Of a DNA stretch of 64,000 bases, positions 38,629-52,659 are shown in pieces. The DNA comes from Pseudorasbora parva. Its lineage: Eukaryota; Chordata; Actinopteri; Cypriniformes; Gobionidae. Position numbers and translations under genes: made by a program. The stretch is from assembly GCF_024679245.1 (NCBI RefSeq), contig NC_090188.1, positions 36,674,992 through 36,738,991 on the forward strand. Reading direction: 5' to 3'. Positions within the stretch are counted from its first letter, which is position 1, and each line of letters opens with the position of its first letter. The notes below the pieces were generated by a model. The model saw only the letters and a program-made list of their open reading frames with translations. It was not told where the DNA came from and made no database searches.

Positions 38629-39241
38629 CATTATATTGCCAAACGTTTTGGGACACCTGCCTTTACAAGAAAAAGAACTTTAATGACATCCCATGCTTAA
38701 TCCATATGGTTTAATATGGACTTGGCCCACCCTTTGGAGCTAAAATAGCTTTAACTCTCTTGGGAAGGCTTTCTACAAGGTTTAGGAGTGTGTTTATGGG
38801 AATTTTTGACCATTCTTCTAAAAGCACATTTGTGAGGTCAGGCACTGATGTTGGACAAGAAGTCCTGGCTCACAGTTTCCTCTCTAATTCATCCCAAAGA
38901 TGTTCTAACGGGTTGAGGTCAGGATTCTGTGCAGGCCAGTCAAGTTCCTCCACACCAAACTCCCCCATCCATGTCTTTATGGACCTTGCATTGTGCACTG
39001 CTGCACAGTCATCTTGAAACAGGAAGGGGCCATCTCCATACTGTTGCCACAAAGTCAGGAGCAGGAAATTGTCCATAATGTCTTGGTATGCTGAAGCATT
39101 AAGAGTTCCTTTCACTGGAACTAAGGGGTCATGCCCAACCCCTGAAAAACAACCCCACACCATAATCCTCCCTCCAACAAACTTTACACGTGACACAATG
39201 CAATCAGACAAGTACCGTTCTCCTGGCAACCTCCAAAACAT

Positions 39242-39890
39242 AGACCATAAAAAAATATGGACACCGTGACTTCATCCGTTTCTGCTGAGCAGAGTTAAAG
39301 CTTTCAGACGGCCTGCACAGCGTTTACATCTTGGGACCGAGTCTGCACAGTAGTGATTCTGGGACTGGAGTTGCGCAGTAGAGAGCAGGAAGTAGAGCAG
39401 GAAGTACAGTCGTAATATCAAAAGCCCGCCCACACTCTCACAGATGCAGAACAATTAATTATGTTGGTGTGAAACAAGCAGTTATGGAAATGTAGAAATT
39501 AAAGCTAAAGCTCCAATCTGCTACCAAAAATTCCCCCAAAAAATGTCCGTTAGTGCCTCAGTGACAACTTCAGTCAGAGAAGACGTCAATCTCAGCTGTC
39601 AATCATGATGTCACGGACCCGTTTTTATAGCATCAAATAACTAACTAAAACTAAACTTATTTAAAAAACGAATACTTGAAATGAAATCATCGTGATAATA
39701 ACTGCCTACAATGATATTAACTAACTTTGGGGAAAACATTTTTAAAATTTAATTTGATTGTTTAGTTTGCCTCGCATCCATTAGAAAACGTGGAGGTGCG
39801 GCTATACTGGGACCGGTCACCTGGGGGTGATCAAGGCGTGAAAGCTTCAGTTTCTGAGAGGGGTGCTGCAGGCTTGTTTCAAACCCAGAC
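39242..39890. mobile_element. Unclassified dispersed repeat inserted in Tc1-like B
   Basis: This piece separates two parts of the family B transposase. It carries GCTTTCAGACGGCCTGC and, near 39,640-39,700, a stretch like the one at 45,651-45,710 (both with TTATTTAAAAAACG). I recall the first part as a common cyprinid repeat but cannot name it. Exact ends and target duplication were not determined. Confidence 0.55.
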
Positions 39891-40025
39891 TCATCATTCA
39901 GCTTTCCAGACAGTGAAGCATGATTCGTCGCTCCAGAGAACATGTCTCCACTGCTTTAGAGTCCAGTGGCGGCGTGCATTACTCCACTGCATCCGACGCT
40001 TTGCATTGCACTTGGTGATGTGCAA

Positions 40026-40286
40026 TGTGGGCGGCAGTGGCTCAGTGGTTCATGTAGGTTGTCTACAAACCGAAAGGTTGGTGGTTCGATCCCCGGTTCC
40101 ACCTGACCAAGTGTCTAGGTGTCCATGACAAGACGCCTAACCCCAACTGCTCCTGATGAGTTGGATGGTGCCTTACATGGCTGGCATCACCGTTGGTGTA
40201 TGAATGGGTGAAAATGTAAAGCGCTTTGGATGGCCATAGGGTCTGTTAAAAGCGCTATATAAATGCAGTCCATTTACCATTTACCA
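40026..40286 (+). mobile_element. tRNA-derived SINE inserted in Tc1-like B
   Basis: The head GGGCGGCAGTGGCTCAGTGG has a box A-like TGGCTCAGTGG, and GGTTCGATCCCC at about 40,082 matches box B. The tail reads AAAGCGCTTTGGATGGCC and CCATTTACCATTTACCAT, typical of a fish SINE. Family B sequence continues on either side (TTGGTGATGT before, ATGTAAGGATTGG after), with ATGT as a short likely target duplication. It would be transcribed by RNA polymerase III and copied by a LINE. Confidence 0.9.
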
Positions 40287-40469
40287 TGTAAGGATTGGAT
40301 GCATGGAAACCCATTCCACTGTTCTTGAGCTCATCTGAAAGCCACACTATGTTTGGACGGCCATAGCTGTTGACTGCAGAAAACTATCATGGTACCACGC
40401 TTGAATTCTCTGAGCTCCTGAGAGTGACCCATTCTTTCACATTCTTATTTACATACTCAGCATTAATTA

Positions 40470-41551
40470 CAGGTCCTTCTCAAAAAATTTGCATATTGTG
40501 ATAAAGTTCATTATTTTCCATAATGTAATGATAAAAATTTAACTTTCAGATATTTTAGATTCATTGCACTCCAACTGAAATATTTCAGGTCTTTTTATTG
40601 TTTTAATACTGATGATTTTGGCATACAGCTCATGAAAACCCAAAATTCCTATCTCAAATAATTAGCATATCATGAAAAGGTGCTCTAAACGAGCTATTAA
40701 CCTAATCATCTGAATCAACTAATTAACTTTAAACACCTGCAAACGATTCCTGAGGCTTTTAAAAACTCCCAGCCTGGTTCATTACTCAAAACCGCAATCG
40801 TGGGTTAGACTGCCGACCTGACCCTGTCCAGAAGGCCATCATTGACACCCTCAAGCGAGAGGGTAAGACACAGAAATACATTTCTGAACGAATAGGCTGT
40901 TCCCAGAGTGCTCTATCAAGGCACCTCAGTGAGAAGTCTGTCGGAAGGAAGAAGTGTGGCAAAAAACGCTGCACAACGAGAAGAGGTGACCGGACCCTGA
41001 GGAAGATGTGGAAGCAGTGGACTGAGTCTGGAGTAGAAACATCCAGAGCCACGGTGCACAGGCGTGTGCAGGAAATGGGCTACAGGTGCCGCATTCCCCA
41101 GGTCAAGACACTTTTGGGCTACAGAGAAGCAGCACTGGACTGTTGCTCAGTGGTCCAAAGTACTTTTTTTCAGATGAAAGCAAATTTTGCATGTCATTCG
41201 GAAATCAAGGTGCCAGAGTCTGGAGGAAGACTGGGGAGAAGGAAATGCCAAAATGCCTGAAGTCCAGTGTCATGTACCCACCGTTAGTGATGGTCTGGGG
41301 TGCCATGTCAGCTGCTGGTGTTGGTCCACTGTGTTTTATCAAGGGAAGGGTCAATGCAGCTAGCTATCAGGAGATTTTGGAGCACTTCATACTTCCATCT
41401 GCTGAAAAGCTTTATGGAGATTTGGTTTTATTTGGTTATATTTCAGTTGGTGTGCAATGAATCTAAAATATATGAAAGTTTAATTTGTATCCTTACATTA
41501 TGGTAAATAATGAACTTTATCACAATATGCTAATTTTTTTAGAAGGACCTG
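40470..41551 (+). mobile_element. Tc1-like transposon family A, copy 2 (internal deletion)
   Basis: Both ends are present: CAGGTCCTTCTCAAAAAATT on the left and its near inverse on the right (TTTTTTTAGAAGGACCTG), flanked by TA at 40,468-40,469 and 41,552-41,553. The interior jumps from the middle of the transposase gene (about 41,420) straight to the 3' non-coding part, removing the second and third catalytic residues. Confidence 0.95.
40800..41425 (+). pseudogene. Tc1-like transposase pseudogene (family A, copy 2)
   Basis: The start codon has become GTG (40,800) and codon 3 is TAG (40,806-40,808), the same stop as in copy 1 at 7165. A deletion around 41,008 removes part of the DNA-binding region. 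The first catalytic block FSDESKFCMSFGNQGARVW survives near 41,175. As in copy 1, residues expected between the PQVK block and the next region are missing, with CACTTTTGG joined directly to GCTACAGAGAAG. The C-terminal half is deleted. Confidence 0.92.
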
Positions 41552-41553
41552 TA

Positions 41554-43279
41554 TAATCTAATGAGACAATAAGAAATCCAAAAGGGAAAATAAAAATAAA
41601 ATTGATGCACTATGATCATGACTTGATGCACTATGAGACTATGAGGGAGAAGTTTGTCATGAAAAATTGTTACAAAATGACAATTTTAGTTTGAGATTAA
41701 AGTTTACAGATAAACCGACGCTGATATAATGCTTGCTCCATATATAACATTACCATGCTTTTACGTAAGGGTGATTTTAATTTACTTTGCAGCATTTAAA
41801 TGTATGGTACAATGTATGGTAATCATTTTGTACCTTGATATTGCCAGTTTTTCCAATCACATTCACTGCTTGCACTTTCAGAAATGTGCAAGTCTTGAAG
41901 TATAAAGAAGGAATGTGACAGCATCCTTTGGCATAGTTAATGATTTGCTGTTAGTTTTAATGGACAAAGCTGATTTGTGTATTCATTCAGTATGTCTCAT
42001 CAGTCTCTCCAGCATTATCTGTGTCTATCCTGTGCTCATATAACCTGCATGATAATTCCATCAAATGTCATTTATGTAAATGCAATTACTGGAGAAACAT
42101 GATAGCTAGATGCAGGGAATTTATTGCTCAGAGGGGTTTGGCACGAAACATTCAATTAAAATATTACGTTTCGATTTAATCAAACCATAATAAAATACAG
42201 AGGACAACCGGTCCACCAGTGAGGAGATGAGTTCCTCTGAAGAACTGAGATTCGGTGCAGTTTGGTCACGTGCCTGTAAACTGAGGTGTGTGCCAGGGGA
42301 CCACGCCAGCTTTGACTAGGGTCGACACAGATGTCCTGGAACCCCTGGATTCAGACGTACATCAAAGAAGCTCAGGTTTCATCCTCATTCTGTCCACCTG
42401 CGCTTGCTTTTGTCTCACAGCTTCAAAGCTGTTTTAATTTTTCTTAAGCCTCATAACGTAACATTCCTCAATGTTGTCACAACACAAGAACTTTTGTAGC
42501 TAAGCAGCAAACAGCACAGATGTTGAAATTTGTGAGATATCTCTTGCCAGGCAAATGAAATAAACACAATTAAGCAAACCAACTGGCACTGTAATTAAAG
42601 GAGAAACGCACCATATTTACTTACTATTCTGTACAGCATTTCTGGATGTTTAACACGCCAGATTTGATGCTTACAGATGTGTTTCCAAGGTGATAAACCT
42701 TTCACTTTGGGAGGTGACGCGTGCTCAGAGGCAGGGGTGCTTGATTCTCGCTGTCATACGCAGATGTCTCAGAGGCAGAGACCTTAGTAGGTGGAGGGCA
42801 TACAGACCCCAACCAACCCCCACTAACAATTTACCAGCACAGCACTGAGAGGTGAACCATGCCACCTTTTTAATTACAATAGCTGTTTTTCATAGTATAT
42901 GCAAACCAATGCTTTGTTAGGTGATGAAACAACTGCAGAGTGAGAAGAGAAAACCTATTTATCAAGTTACCTCCTTGTCAAGCGCTCCCATATGTACCTT
43001 CCCAGGAGTCACTGCTGTGCTGTTACACACCCCAGTTCTTCCAAAAGACTGCAAGACCAAAAACATCCATGTTCAGTTGCATCTAATACTTTATTTCATG
43101 ACACATGACTAATTATGGTTATTTTAAGACAACAACCAATATGGTAAAAATGTAAAGCCTGTCAAAAGCTGTATTGAAAACATCATCGTATTACGCTGTG
43201 ACATGCATATCCATTAAGATGCTAACAATTTGGTAACATCCAACATAACTGGATTCATTTAAGTATTTAATAAAAAATA
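41554..43279. other. Unique non-coding stretch
   Basis: No element or exon recognised. 42,000-42,900 is balanced and repeat-poor. A short direct repeat (TTGATGCACTATGA) occurs at about 41,602 and 41,624. Confidence 0.4.
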
Positions 43280-43287
43280 TAATTGAG

Positions 43288-44422
<1,135 letters not shown>

Positions 44423-44627
44423 TAATTGAGTATGATTGAATCTACCTGGCTGACACTCTAAAAAATCTTTTTTGTGTTTTTTTTTTCTATCCAAGTGCTG
44501 GGTTGAGCCTTATTGTTCAGTGTTTGGGTCATTTTTGTGTTACCCAGATCCTGGGTCAGACATAACAACCCAGGAGTTATTTATCATGAGCTTTTTGCTA
44601 CCTCTTCAGGAGACACCAGTTCTCAGC

Positions 44628-44822
44628 TTCATTAAATTGTTGCGTGTCTTCGGCAAAATACAGGTTTGTGCACATTTTATTTATCTATAAAGTAATTATT
44701 GTTCTCTATAGACTGTAAAAAATAAATAAAATAAATAAATAAAAAAAATTGACATGACTTTATAGATAAATAAAATGTGCACAAACCTGTATTTTGCCGA
44801 AGACACGCACCAATTTAATGAA
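44628..44822. repeat. 66-bp near-perfect hairpin
   Basis: Arms 44,628-44,693 and 44,757-44,822 are reverse complements over 66 bp with a single mismatch (core GGCAAAATACAGGTTTGTGC), separated by a 63-bp A-rich spacer. Sequence just upstream (44,452-44,580) resembles a small fish MITE (CACTCTAAAAAAT, CTGGGTT words). No coding sequence. Confidence 0.95.
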
Positions 44823-44834
44823 CCTGACTTGAAA

Positions 44835-44905
44835 TTACATCAGCGTGATAAAAAATACTAAAAATGACAGAAGTGTTATTTTAGCCTCGTTTCCACCGCA
44901 GGAGA
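44835..44905 (+). repeat. Direct repeat flanking the hAT copy (left)
   Basis: About 70 bp containing ATGACAGAAGTG and GTTTCCACCGCAGGA. It is repeated in the same orientation at 45,688-45,757, on the other side of the hAT relative. The second copy continues into a foldback-type element whose opposite end, GGTGGAAACGGGG, appears at about 48,409-48,421. Confidence 0.85.
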
Positions 44906-45651
44906 TTGAAGGTTTAAATAAAAGATATGTGGTGGATAAACATTCATAAACCGTTTTCTCATAACATGTTAAAGCCGCGATCAAAATACAGAACATCACA
45001 CAAATATATAAAAGAACATTTTGATAAATGAACCTAAAAAAATACCTGCCTAGAGAGGAAAAGAACACTTTGAGTGCGTTTACATGCACGTTCTTAAGCC
45101 AATTATGCCTAAAGGAGGTCGCACACCGGACGCAAAGCTCAGCGCAGCGTCTCAGCTATCTCACACCGCCACCAGACACGCACATTATATACGCACAAGC
45201 TCAAATTTGAATCGACTTCTGACAAAAGAGCTGCACGATGGGTGTATCTTGTAGCACAGGGTGAAATCAATATGTACATTGACGATTTGAGGGAAATATA
45301 ATGTAAATTTAATATAAAAGCTTGAAATGGCGCTCTTTGGCGCAGCAGAATTTTAAACAACTTCACCACGGACAGGACAGGCACCAAACAGTGTATGTAC
45401 ACACATTGAATGTGTTCGTATTTTAAAGGCGCGGCGTGGTGCGAAGCTCATCGCCCTTAAAGGGGTCGAAAACCAGACACGAAGCTCAGCACCGCGCCAC
45501 GTCTTTAAAATGTTGAGCACCCCCATATTGCCAAAATGGTATGATCCTCGTTTCATAACATTTTGACCAAGATTTGACCATGAGATCGGTGGTTGAATCC
45601 AGATCCGCATATCGTTGCATCGAATCTTTGACTATTTGGGGTCACCCCTAA
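44905..45651 (-). mobile_element. Second copy of the 23.7-kb hAT-type family, one end missing
   Basis: Reverse-oriented relative of 23,673-24,593. The right end GACTATTTGGGGTCACCCCTA mirrors the left end there, and blocks such as AAATACCTGCCTAGAGAGG (reverse of about 24,195-24,215) and ATGGTATGATCCTCGTTTCA are shared. The other end, beyond about 44,905, is replaced by the GTTTCCACCGCAGGA repeat. Only degenerate traces of the 36-bp triplication are seen (45,430-45,500). Confidence 0.85.
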
Positions 45652-46670
45652 CTAAAATTTATTTAAAAAACGGACACTTGAGCTTACATCAGCGTGATTA
45701 AAAAATACTTAAAATGACAGAAGTGTAATTTTAGCCTTGTTTCCACCGCAGGAACTTTCCCCAGGAACTAGGAACTTTGGGGTGGTACTCGGTGTGTTGT
45801 GACAGCAGGAACCACAGTCTTAATGAAGTTCTGGGAAATAGAAAATACAGTTCCCTATATCGAGGGAACTTGCACTGCGTCGCATGACGACCCCCAGCGT
45901 GAGGCATCTGAAGCATGAATGAAATCTGTCACCGATCCTGATTGCTGCTGCATCATGACATAGTATGTGACGGCATATGCGAAAGCTATAAGAGAACACC
46001 GGCACATAGTAGAGTCAGCTTTTTGCCCTTCAGCGAGGCGCTCTGTGTATGAATAGTTTGTCTATTTGGTGTTGTTTTCCTAAAGTTGCCTATCTTGTGA
46101 AGTTGGCAGGCTTGCAAGACCATTTCGGTCTCGCGTCTGTTGAGGCAGCACGGTAGATCAGTGGGCTCGCAGATGGACTGGTCAGCGGGTGCTGAGGCAG
46201 CTTCTCGGTCCTCATCTGACAGTTCAGATGTTCTCCTTCCCCGTGTGGAAGCCCCGCGTTGCGGCTTCTTCCCCCGAGGTGCAGAACCTGATGCTCGAGC
46301 AGTCTGATTCTGAGGAATTGGACGTGCACAGCATTGAGGTGGGGTTAAGCCACAAACATGCTACTTCATTCATAAAATAAGGGCGCGCTGGTAGCTCTTG
46401 AGGGGGCTGCCTGTAGTTATCCGATGTTCTCCTTGCTCGTGTGGAAACCCACACTATGGCTTTTTCCAATGCGGCGATCCACCGTCTGTGACGCTTGGCC
46501 CACATCGATTTCCAGCGGACGCATGCCGCTCCAGCCGCCTCTAGAAAGACCTGCAGCTGGGCAGCGAACGCATTCGCACACAAAAAACGGAGGCTCGTGG
46601 GTACCAGAGAACAGCCCAGAGAGGCTGTTGGTTATGCCTCCCGAATATATCTGCTTGGGCCCTGCATACC

Positions 46671-47525
46671 GTGGGAAGGGGGTACAGACTGCAGTTCAGA
46701 ATTCCACCACCGGAATTCAACGGTGTGGTCTGGACCGTGGTCCCCCCGGCCCAGAGGCAGGTTATGGAGCAGGTAGTACGCTCCCTGCTGGTCAAGGAGG
46801 CCATAGTACCTATTCCTCCACCAGACAGGGAGTCAGGCTTTTACAGCCATTACTTCATTGTTCCCAAAAAGGTTAGGGGGTTGCGTCCTATAATAGATCT
46901 GAGATACTTCAATCAGTCTCTGAGGAGGCTCCCGGGAGTTCTGGAGTGGGTCCACCGGGAGGGCATCAGCCTTCTCTTAGTACCCCGGTGGCCGACCCAA
47001 GTTTGGTTCTCTGACATCGTGGCACACCTAGACAGCCTTCCATGGCAGGTCCCTATGAGGAGGGATCTGCTGTCTCAGGCAGGGGGCACAATCTAAAGTC
47101 CACCCCAGGCCGGAGTTGTGGGACCTCTGGGTCTGGCCCTTGAGGGGGCTTAGTACCTAGAGGATGGCTTGTCAGCCGGTGTTGTTGAGACCATTCTCAG
47201 CTCTAGGGATCCCTCTACGAGGAGACTGTACAGCCTGAAGTGGAATGTTTTTTCCACTTTGTGTTGTGAACGGGAGGTGGACACAGTCAACTGCGCTGTG
47301 GCTTCAGTGCTGTAGTTCCTCCAGGACCGTTTTCTCTGCCGGCCTAACCCCATCAACTCTGAAGGTGTATGTGGCTAATCCAGGGTCCCAGCCTGGGATC
47401 TGGCAGTGGTTCTCAAAGGGTTGGCTGAGGCTCCTTTTGAGCCATTGGAATCGGCTGAGGCGAGAAACCTGATCCTTAAGGTGGACTTTCTCCTAGCCAT
47501 CACTTCTCTGAGGAGAGTGGCCATT

Positions 47526-47603
<78 letters not shown>

Positions 47604-48290
47604 TGTTCGATTTATATAGCGCTTTTCAAGGCACTCAAAGCACTTTACATTGAAGGGGGGAATCTCCTCAACCACCACCAATGTGCAGCATCCACCTGGA
47701 TGAGGCGACGGCAGCCATATTGTGCCAGAACGCTCACCACACACCAGCTGATTGGTGGAGAGGAGACCTAGTGATGAAGCCAATCAGGATATGGGGATTA
47801 TTTGGAGGCCATGATGGACAGAGGCCAATGGGCAAATTTGGCCAGAATGCCGGGGTTACACCCCTACACTTTTTCTGAAAGACATCCTGGGATTTTTAAC
47901 GACCACAGAGAGTCAGGACCTCGGTTTAACGTCTCATCCGAAAGACGGTGCTCTTTGTCAGTATAGTGTCCCCATCACTATACTGGGGTGTTAGGACCCA
48001 CACAGACCACCGGGTGAGGGCCCCCTTCTGGCCTCACTAACACCTCTACCAGCAGCTACCTGGTTTTCCCAGTTGGTCTCCAATCCAGGTACTGACCAGG
48101 CTCAGCCCTGCTTTTTTTACACCCATTTTCCATCCTTGGGAATGCGGTCAGTGTTTCTTCAGGCTTTTCATCCTCCGCCTCACGTGACGGCAGAGGAAGC
48201 CAGACTTCACTTGCTCTGTCCGGTCAGTTCTTTGAGAGTTTATTTTGAGAGGTCTGTGCAGTGGAGAATATCGATTACGGGCTGGATCTC
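46671..48290 (+). pseudogene. DIRS Pol remnant (RT and tyrosine recombinase pieces)
   Basis: The frame at 46,671-47,094 gives GFYSHYFIVPKKVRGLRPII then DLRYFNQSL, the opening of a DIRS reverse transcriptase. Without the catalytic core it passes to VPRWPTQVWFSDIVAHL and RRDLLSQAGGTI, which normally lie downstream of RNase H. From 47,170 to 47,520, in shifting frames, come SSRDPSTRRLYSLKWNVF, FLQDRFSAGLTPSTLKVYVA and LLAITSLRR, typical of the DIRS tyrosine recombinase. After the SINE the same domain resumes near 48,140 with SVFLQAFHPPPHVTAEEA and LCPVSSLRVYFER. Internal deletion, frameshifts and the SINE make it inactive. Confidence 0.82.
47526..48111 (-). mobile_element. 5S-rRNA-derived SINE with (ATT)n tail, inside the DIRS remnant
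   Basis: On the minus strand the element starts near 48,111 with CAGGGCTGAGCCTGGTCAGT, then CCTGGATTGGAGACC. These match the 3' half of 5S rRNA (GGGCCTGGTTAGTACTTGGA and GGGAGACC), including the box C internal promoter. The body includes CATCCGAAAG-type sequence, and the 3' end reads AAGCGCTATATAAATCGAAC before an ATT/AAT run (47,526-47,602). This is the layout of a SINE3-class element. The 5S 5' half is absent, so it may be 5'-truncated. Confidence 0.88.
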
Positions 48291-48421
48291 CCTGTGACAC
48301 CCGGCGCCAGGGTGCTTGCGTTCTTAGTGTGCCTGGGGGCCAGCTTCACAGGTTTTACTAATAGTTAGTATTTGTACTAATTTGTACAAATTGTTCCGGG
48401 TAATCTCGGTGGAAACGGGGC

Positions 48422-50839
48422 TTTGGTTGTTTTGTTTGTCTCACGTCCCATTCCATTACAAGTGGCAGGGTTTATGAGCTATACTGCACCCGGCCACCTT
48501 GGGGTGATTGAAACATTTTGGCTTCACTCACGATGTGAGTCACCTAAAGGAGTGTGCTTGTCATTTTATGATTTTTTTTTCAAAAAGATACAGAATGTAA
48601 ATACTTAAGATCTTAAAATATGTCCTCAGACCCGTTAGTCTAGTAGTGAAATGCAGGGAAGCAGTTTGAAGTTGGAAGTTCCCTCGCTGAACATGACACA
48701 AGCTCCGGCAAAAGATTCAGCACAATTACAGTGGAAAGGGCAAAACAGAGAGTCGATTACACTTTAATTACTTCTAAATGTTTATGTTTTACTTAAATGT
48801 AGGCAATATGTATTAAAACCAAATAAAATGTGCTATATAACTGTGAAAAAATAATTATCATCTAAACCTTGAGACCATTCTCTTGGAGTTCTCATGTTTC
48901 TTGGAGTACCATTCTCATGTTTCTTGGAGTAAAAAAAAAAAAAAAAAAAACCTTCAGAGATTTTAAGTTACTCGGTTTATTCAATAATGTTTAACCATTT
49001 ATTCATGTAAGTTGCGAGGTGTGGCCCCTATGGATCGGACTTGTTTGTTCAGCACATCCCACATATAATGGGTTAAATTATCCCAACATGTGTCCTGTCC
49101 TTGGCCTTTTAGAGTGCATTTAGGTTTCTGAAATAAAACAAATTCTAAGTACAACTAGCTAGCTCCTTATAGTCTCTTTTCTGAGAGATGCATGTTGGTT
49201 AAATTGTAAAAAAAAATAAAAAAAAATTACAAAATATATTACATATATATTTTTTTGATGTGTATGACTTTGTGATGTAACAAATAATTAATATATTTAT
49301 AAATAATTGTGAATTCTTACAGTAGCTTGATTTTTAAATAGTGTTTTTGGACCAGTTTTGCATTTTTCCCTTTCCACTAAGGAGATAAGTTATTCTTATT
49401 CTTCTTGTAGAGGATAATGAGGCACTTTGTCCTAATTTCTTCAAATACACATTTGAATTGTGTCTCAAAGGACAATTCATCTAAAATGCAAAAACATTCA
49501 ATGTTGTATGAATACTGCGAGTCGTTTAGGAGTTTCTCCTCCTTTGCATTGTGTGTCTAATCCAGGAACATGACCTCATTTCTGTAGTTTTTATTCCCTG
49601 TGCTTCTTTGCAGCATTTTCCACATTTAGAGCGCACCCAAAGCCCATAGCGTACAGCTGAACGCAAGGATCTGCCGCAAAAAAATGGTGCATTGTGGGTA
49701 AATCCCATTAAAATGATTTATTGATATATTGGGGGGGGGGGGGGGGGGGTGTTCACTATTTATTGCACTTTTTGCTGTTTTAGGTTTAAGTGGCCTAGCC
49801 ATGGAAAACGAACAAGAGATTCTAATGTTCAGATCTAGATAAAATGTGAATATTATTATACTAAATCAGTGGTTCCCAACTGGTGGTCCGCAAACCAAAA
49901 ATAGACCTCCTCCCGTAGGGTCACGAACAGCAGGGAAAAACAAAAATAAAATGCAACTCACTACATAATTGTGTATATATAGGATAGTAAAAATAAACTT
50001 ATCAACCTTTTGAGTCTACAGCAGGCCACCTCCTATCACTGAATGTGCTTCCTGTTCAGTACATCAGTGTTTCCCACAGTGTAAAACAGCCGTTTTCTTA
50101 TTAATGATCATCATTTCCTGTCGCTTGTATTCCAGTAACTTGAGTGCATCGCAATAGCATTGATCTGAAGATCCTTTAGCCGAGCACTTGATCCCCTGCA
50201 CTGTGCTACTGAGAGTCAAAACATGTTTTATTCATCTCTAATTACTATTTTAATTTACAATCATGAAACTATACACTATACAGGTGCGGTCATTGTATAG
50301 ACCTACCAGACTACCATTTCTGTATTTAACAATTGATAAGTCCTCTTTTTTAAATTTTATTTCAAGAGAGTATTTTAGTTTAGTTATTACATAACTTTGA
50401 TAAAATCATATTTTCTCATCTAAGGTCCATATAGCACTGCAATATTTCCTTTCTAAATAAGTTAATAATTGAAATATTTCGAAACTTAATAATTTGAATA
50501 AACTTAGTAAATCACACATTATAATGAAAAATATTACTAAGACATGACATTTTAAAATATTTGACCAACAATCAAACCATTAAAAGACAACATATTTTAG
50601 AAATATTTTTGAACACAACCCTTAAAAATGTAATGTTTTATGCCATATATGTCATATGCAAATTGTTGAATGATTTATTTTAAAAGTCAGAGCTATTTTG
50701 CATTGTACCAGATCATTTCACTAACTTCTGTTTCTTGCAAATATGTCAGTAGTAAGTCAGTACAGGACACACATAAACATGTAGGCCTGGGACTCTTTAC
50801 CACACTGACCCAACCTTATAACCAGAAAAAAAAAAACTA
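48422..50839. other. Unique non-coding stretch with small repeats
   Basis: Includes a tandem of about 22 bp near 48,880-48,930 (TTCTCATGTTTCTTGGAGTA), poly(A) at 48,931-48,951, a 50-bp fragment of Tc1-like C at 49,008-49,060 (AAGTTGCGAGGTGTGGCC), and a 19-base G run at 49,731-49,749. A MITE-like end (CAGTGGTTCCCAACTGGTGG) lies near 49,868. No exon is recognised. Confidence 0.5.
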
Positions 50840-52522
<1,683 letters not shown>

Positions 52523-52567
<45 letters not shown>

Positions 52568-52572
52568 GTGTG

Positions 52573-52627
<55 letters not shown>

Positions 52628-52659
52628 ATGTGTGTGTGTGTGTGTGTGTGTGCGTGTGC
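52523..52659. repeat. (GT)n(GCGT)n compound microsatellite
   Basis: GT repeats with a central run of about ten GCGT units (52,585-52,626), then GT again. Confidence 0.97.

Larger units (their letters stand above)
38770..40432 (-). pseudogene. Tc1-like transposase pseudogene (family B)
   Basis: On the minus strand the start lies at ATG 40,432 (MGHSQELR-type opening). The first catalytic Asp appears near 39,920 in VLWSDESCF. After the foreign insertion the frame resumes at 39,241 with LPGERYLSD, followed by [15 protein letters not shown] (second Asp) and [18 protein letters not shown] (Glu). All three DDE positions are therefore present but on separate pieces. The 39.2-39.9 kb and 40.0-40.3 kb insertions destroy the gene. 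Confidence 0.88.
38629..40465 (-). mobile_element. Tc1-like transposon family B, minus strand, interrupted and truncated
   Basis: One end, CATTATATTGCCAAACGTTT, follows a TA at 38,627-38,628 and is of a well-known fish Tc1-like type. The element runs rightward as the reverse complement of its transposase gene. It is broken by an unclassified repeat at 39,242-39,890 and a tRNA-SINE at about 40,026-40,286. It stops near 40,465, where Tc1-like A copy 2 begins. The opposite terminal repeat is not found. Confidence 0.9.
45848..48290 (+). mobile_element. DIRS-like retrotransposon remnant
   Basis: The left end CAGTTCCCTATATCGAGGGA followed by ACTGCGTCGC is of the kind that begins fish DIRS elements. 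A Pol remnant with reverse transcriptase, late RNase H and tyrosine recombinase pieces follows. A large internal deletion near 46,935 joins the early RT to the region after RNase H. A 5S-type SINE sits in the recombinase part. The right terminal repeat was not recognised. DIRS elements integrate with a tyrosine recombinase and leave no target duplication. Confidence 0.8.
45735..48421. mobile_element. Foldback-type element that received the DIRS insertion
   Basis: GTTTCCACCGCAGGAACTTT at about 45,739 and TCTCGGTGGAAACGGGG at about 48,405-48,421 have the opposed ends (GTTTCCACC / GGTGGAAAC) of a common fish MITE-like element. Between them lies the DIRS remnant. I infer that the DIRS element landed inside this small element. 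Confidence 0.55.

Noticed and set aside
40800..41460. Family A copy 2 as a segmental duplicate of copy 1
   Set aside because: It has its own TA-flanked terminal repeats and a different internal deletion, so independent transposition is simpler.
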